Origin: Rubritepida sp.
Lineage (GTDB): Bacteria > Pseudomonadota > Alphaproteobacteria > Acetobacterales > Acetobacteraceae
Assembly: GCA_028291485.1 (NCBI GenBank)
Contig: JAQGHZ010000456.1
Span: 1 to 10,704 of the forward strand
Reading direction: 5' to 3'
DNA length: 10,704 bases
In this document: piece by piece, positions 8,221-10,704 of the stretch
How positions within the stretch are numbered: position 1 is the stretch's first letter
How the letters are laid out: each line of letters begins with the position of its first letter
Program-made: the position numbers and the translations under genes
The notes under the pieces: model-generated
The model's database searches: none
Seen by the model: only the letters and a program-made list of their open reading frames with translations
What the model was told of the DNA's origin: nothing

Positions 8221-9604
8221 CATCCTGATTGTCGACGACGAGCCGGATATCCGCTCGCTGATCGACGGAATCCTTTCGGATGAGGGCTACGAAACCCGTC
8301 AGGCGCATAATTCCGACACCGCCATCGCGCATTTCCGGGCGCGGCGTCCGTCGCTGGTCATCCTCGACATCTGGCTGGCCAATTCGCGACTCGACGGGCT
8401 CGGCATCCTGGACGCGCTGCATCGCGAGGAGCCGCATGTCCCCTGCGTCATGATCTCGGGCCACGGCAATATCGAGACGGCCGTGCAGGCGATCCAGCAG
8501 GGCGCCTACGACTTCATCGAGAAGCCGTTCAAGAGCGACCGGCTGCTGCTCATCGTCGCCCGCGCGCTGGAGGCGGCGAAGCTGCGGCGCGAGATCAGCG
8601 ACCTCAGGCTGCGCGCCGGTTCCGAGATGGAGCTGGTCGGCATCTCGCAGGCCATGGCGCAGATGCGCGCGGCCATCGAGCGCGTGGCGCCGACCAACTC
8701 GCGTGTCCTCATCAGCGGGCCGGCCGGCACGGGCAAGGAGGTCGCGGCACGCATGCTGCACGCCCGCTCGCGCCGCGCCGACGGGCCCTTCGTGGCGCTG
8801 AACTGCGCGACGCTGAACCCCGCCCGGATCGAGGAGGAGCTCTTCGGCGTCGAGCCGCAGGGCGACCAGCCGCGCCGCGCCGGCACGCTGGAGCGCGCCC
8901 ATGGCGGCACGCTGCTGCTGGACGAAGTCGCCGATATGCCCATGGAAACCCAGGGCAAGATCGTCCGTGCGCTGCAGGAGCAGGGCTTCGAGCGGGTCGG
9001 CGGCGCGATCCGGGTGAAGGTGGATGTGCGCGTCATCGCCACCACCAACCGCGACCTCCAGGCCGAGATCGTGGCCGGACGGTTCCGCGAGGACCTTTTC
9101 TACCGTCTCTCGGTCGTGCCGCTGCGCATGCCCGCGCTGCGCGAGCGGCGCGAGGACGTGCCGGCGCTGGCGCGGCACTTCATGTCGCGCTCCATCGAGA
9201 CCTCGGGCCTCTCGCCGCGCGGACTCGCCGAGGACACGATCGCGGCGCTGCAGACCTACGAATGGCCGGGCAATGTCCGCCAGCTGCGCAACCTCATCGA
9301 CTGGCTGCTGATCATGGCGCCGGGCGAGGCGGGCCAGCCGATCCGCGCCGAGGCGCTGCCGCCGGAGATCGTCTCGGCCGCGCCCTCGATGCTGCGGCTC
9401 GACCGTTCCAGCGAGATCATGACCCTGCCGCTGCGCGACGCGCGCGAGATGTTCGAGCGGCAGTATCTCGAGGCGCAGCTGCTGCGCTTCGGCGGGAACA
9501 TCAGCCGCACGGCGAATTTCGTCGGCATGGAGCGCAGCGCGCTGCACCGGAAGCTGAAATTCCTGGGCGTGCAGGCGGAAGACAGGGCCTCCGGGACGGC
9601 GTAA
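8210..9604 (+). CDS. ntrX: Response regulator NtrX, NtrC-like but without the GAFTGA loop
   Basis: Partner of NtrY. The product has 464 residues. Receiver domain: Asp9-Asp10-Glu11 pocket, phosphoacceptor Asp53 in LVILDIWLAN, and Lys in FIEKPF. The INSRLDG-like insertion after Asp53 (WLANSRLDGLGIL) is typical of NtrX. AAA+ domain: Walker A GPAGTGKE (from Gly170) and Walker B LLLDEVAD with Asp238 and Glu239 are present. The sigma54-contact loop is absent: after ELFG (210-213) the chain reads VEPQGDQPRRAGTLERAHGG. Known NtrX proteins of alphaproteobacteria share this loss, so it is unlikely to drive sigma54 open-complex formation and probably acts with other sigma factors or as a repressor. The C-terminal Fis-type helix-turn-helix (GGNISRTANFVGMERSALHRKL) is intact. 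ATG 8210 has a GGAG seven bases upstream and overlaps the end of ntrY, implying coupling. Confidence 0.96.
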   Translation: MAHDILIVDDEPDIRSLIDGILSDEGYETRQAHNSDTAIAHFRARRPSLVILDIWLANSRLDGLGILDALHREEPHVPCVMISGHGNIETAVQAIQQGAYDFIEKPFKSDRLLLIVARALEAAKLRREISDLRLRAGSEMELVGISQAMAQMRAAIERVAPTNSRVLISGPAGTGKEVAARMLHARSRRADGPFVALNCATLNPARIEEELFGVEPQGDQPRRAGTLERAHGGTLLLDEVADMPMETQGKIVRALQEQGFERVGGAIRVKVDVRVIATTNRDLQAEIVAGRFREDLFYRLSVVPLRMPALRERREDVPALARHFMSRSIETSGLSPRGLAEDTIAALQTYEWPGNVRQLRNLIDWLLIMAPGEAGQPIRAEALPPEIVSAAPSMLRLDRSSEIMTLPLRDAREMFERQYLEAQLLRFGGNISRTANFVGMERSALHRKLKFLGVQAEDRASGTA

Positions 9605-9628
9605 CCTCCGCGCCGACCCATTCAGAGG

Positions 9629-9668
9629 CCGATTCACGCGTCAGGTTGAAGGAACCTGACGCGATCGG
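9629..9668 (+). terminator. Strong hairpin in the ntrX-dat spacer (terminator, attenuator or repeat relic)
   Basis: The 87-bp spacer contains a perfect 11-bp inverted repeat (CGCGTCAGGTT at 9637-9647, AACCTGACGCG at 9653-9663) around a 5-base loop GAAGG. The stem extends past a 3-base bulge (TCA) by CCGAT (9629-9633) with ATCGG (9664-9668), 16 pairs in all. No T-run follows, so a canonical intrinsic terminator is unlikely; mRNA 3'-end stabilisation or partial termination fits better. Its left flank GCCGATTCA is the same as the edge of the 54-bp repeat. GANTC sites lie at 9631-9635 and 9668-9672. Confidence 0.45.
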
Positions 9669-9691
9669 ACTCCACCGCGGAAAAGGCCGGC

Positions 9692-10567
9692 ATGTCGAAG
9701 ATCGCCTATGTGAACGGGGCCTATCTGCCCCAGAGCGAAGCCTGCGTGAACATCGAGGATCGCGGCTACCAGTTCGGCGACGGTATCTACGAGGTGGTCC
9801 ACGTCCATCGCGGGCGCTTCGTCGACGAGGACCGGCACCTGGGCCGGCTGGAGCGCTCGCTGAAGGAAATCCGGCTCCCCATGCCGATGCCCCTGAAGGC
9901 GCTGCGCCTGGTGCTGCTGGAGGTGCTGCGGCGGAACCGGATCACCGCGGACGGGCTGGTCTACATGCAGGTCTCGCGCGGCGTGGCGCCTCGCGACCAC
10001 GCCTTCCCGAAGGTGCCGGTCCCGGTCTCCTTCGTCGTGACCGCCAAGCGCGTCCCGGCCTATCCGACCAACCTCGATGCGACGGCCATTGCCGCGATCA
10101 CCCATCCCGACCTGCGCTGGGCCCGCTGCGACATCAAGACCATCAACCTGCTGCCCAACGTGCTGGCCCGCCAGGCCGCGCGCGAAGCGGGCGCCGCAGA
10201 GGCGATCCTCTACAATGAGGCGACCGGCATGGTGATGGAATGCGCCGCCACCTCCTTCTGGATCGTCGATGCCCAGGGCGCGCTGCGCACGCGGTACCTG
10301 GACCAGTCGATCCTGCCCGGCTGCACGCGCGGCGCTGTCATCGCGGAGCTGGAGGCGGCGGGCATCGCCTACAGCCTGGAGGAGTTCAGCCTCGAGGAGA
10401 TGCGGGCCGCGCGCGAGACCTTCCTCACCTCGGCGACGGGCTTCGTGAAGCCGATCACGAAGATCGACGGGCAGGACGTGGCGGACGGGAAGGTCGGCCC
10501 CGTCACGCGGCGGCTCTTCGAAATCTTCACGCGGCACGTGAACGCCAGCGCCGGGAATGCGGCGTGA
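9692..10567 (+). CDS. dat: D-amino-acid (D-alanine) transaminase, PLP fold-type IV
   Basis: Cytosolic PLP enzyme that transfers amino groups between D-amino acids, typically D-alanine plus 2-oxoglutarate to pyruvate plus D-glutamate. It feeds peptidoglycan precursors or D-amino-acid catabolism. The product has 291 residues, normal length. Seen: EDRGYQFGDGIYE with Tyr33, RHLGRLERS (PLP phosphate contact), VSRGVAPRDHAFP with the Arg101-x-His103 pair that in D-alanine transaminases binds the substrate carboxylate, catalytic Lys149 in CDIKTINLLPNVLA, and Glu183 in MVMECAATSFW. The PRxHxFP motif separates it from branched-chain and aminodeoxychorismate members of fold type IV. ATG 9692 is preceded by AAAAGG (9681-9686), a moderate Shine-Dalgarno. 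It follows ntrX after a hairpin-bearing spacer, so expression may be partly independent of ntrYX. It is followed at once by the tandem repeat. Confidence 0.93.
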   Translation: MSKIAYVNGAYLPQSEACVNIEDRGYQFGDGIYEVVHVHRGRFVDEDRHLGRLERSLKEIRLPMPMPLKALRLVLLEVLRRNRITADGLVYMQVSRGVAPRDHAFPKVPVPVSFVVTAKRVPAYPTNLDATAIAAITHPDLRWARCDIKTINLLPNVLARQAAREAGAAEAILYNEATGMVMECAATSFWIVDAQGALRTRYLDQSILPGCTRGAVIAELEAAGIAYSLEEFSLEEMRAARETFLTSATGFVKPITKIDGQDVADGKVGPVTRRLFEIFTRHVNASAGNAA

Positions 10568-10704
10568 CCGCGTCCGTGGGCCGGAGGGCGGAGCCCGAAG
10601 GGCTGAATCGGCCGCGCGGCGATGCGTCCGTTGGCCGGAGGGCGGAGCCCGAAGGGCTGAATCGGCCGCGCGGCGATGCGTCCGATGGCCGGAGGGCGGA
10701 GCCC
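10564..10704 (+). other. Open frame through the tandem repeat, GTG start overlapping dat stop, runs off edge
   Basis: GTG 10564 overlaps the dat stop as GTGA. From it 47 codons stay open to the last base of the window. Since the repeat period is 54 bp (18 codons), the frame encodes an exact peptide repeat, ASVGRRAEPEGLNRPRGD, twice and the first half of a third (ASDGRRAEP). The minus strand is also open through the repeat in one frame (DSALRAPPSG and so on). No good Shine-Dalgarno is seen, and GTGA follows readily from a GCG codon before TGA. It could be the start of a small repeat protein, an N-terminal extension of the next gene, or just an open frame in GC-rich repeats. No recognised domain. 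Confidence 0.25.
10570..10704 (+). repeat. Tandem repeat, 54-bp unit, at least 2.5 copies, each with nested hairpins
   Basis: Unit 1 is 10570-10623, unit 2 is 10624-10677 and unit 3 is 10678-10704, cut by the edge. Units 1 and 2 differ only at 10578 (G) against T; unit 3 differs from unit 2 only at 10685 (A). Each complete unit can fold. In unit 1, AGCCC (10592-10596) and GGGCT (10600-10604) close a GAA loop, and GGCCG (10579-10583) with CGGCC (10609-10613) forms an outer stem. A 10-bp palindrome GCCGCGCGGC follows at 10611-10620. Each full unit has one GAATC (CcrM GANTC). No T-run is present. The array abuts the dat stop with only two bases between, so it forms the dat 3' region. Confidence 0.95.

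Noticed and set aside
9637..9663. Canonical rho-independent terminator after ntrX
   Set aside because: The stem is strong but no T-run follows on either strand; listed instead as a hairpin of uncertain role.
10570..10704. CRISPR array
   Set aside because: The units are directly abutting 54-bp repeats with single-base differences and no unique spacers, and no cas gene is present.

Overview
The window is GC-rich (roughly 70% by eye). It reads as a chromosomal core segment of an alphaproteobacterium, most likely from the Rhodospirillales/Acetobacteraceae (Roseomonas-like) side of the class. The reasons are a fused IspD-IspF enzyme, the dusB-ntrB-ntrC-ntrY-ntrX order with ispDF divergent, and a D-amino-acid transaminase directly after ntrX. 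The family-level placement is inference from gene order and composition; no rRNA or tRNA is present to confirm it.

Layout. Minus strand, 1-2139: the 5' 313 codons of an SCP2-type thiolase (running off the left edge) lie downstream of ispDF, which makes two non-consecutive MEP-pathway steps of isoprenoid synthesis. At 2140-2240 a roughly 100 bp divergent spacer carries dyads and a near-miss sigma54-like sequence. Plus strand, 2241-10567: dusB (tRNA dihydrouridine synthase), ntrB and ntrC (cytosolic nitrogen two-component system), ntrY and ntrX (membrane-bound two-component system) and dat (D-amino-acid/D-alanine transaminase). ntrB-ntrC overlap by 4 bp, ntrC-ntrY are 7 bp apart and ntrY-ntrX overlap by 11 bp, so ntrBCYX looks like one translationally coupled unit. 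The expected next genes in related genomes (hfq, hflX) are outside the window.

How the genes work together. NtrB phosphorylates NtrC, which keeps the GAFTGA loop needed to remodel sigma54 holoenzyme. NtrY is a four-TM sensor paired with NtrX, which has ATPase motifs but no GAFTGA loop. DusB and Dat are housekeeping enzymes that travel with the ntr genes. The thiolase/ispDF pair is a separate metabolic unit.

The genes are ordinary. The unusual material is between them. A 54-bp unit is repeated in tandem right after dat (two full copies and half a third at the right edge). An inverted, diverged copy of the same unit fills the dusB-ntrB spacer and supplies part of the ntrB Shine-Dalgarno. A hairpin in the ntrX-dat spacer begins with the same GCCGATTCA edge. 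These elements stay open in reading frames that chain by ATGA/GTGA overlaps to the neighbouring genes. They look like a dispersed, structured intergenic repeat family that has settled into a translationally coupled operon.
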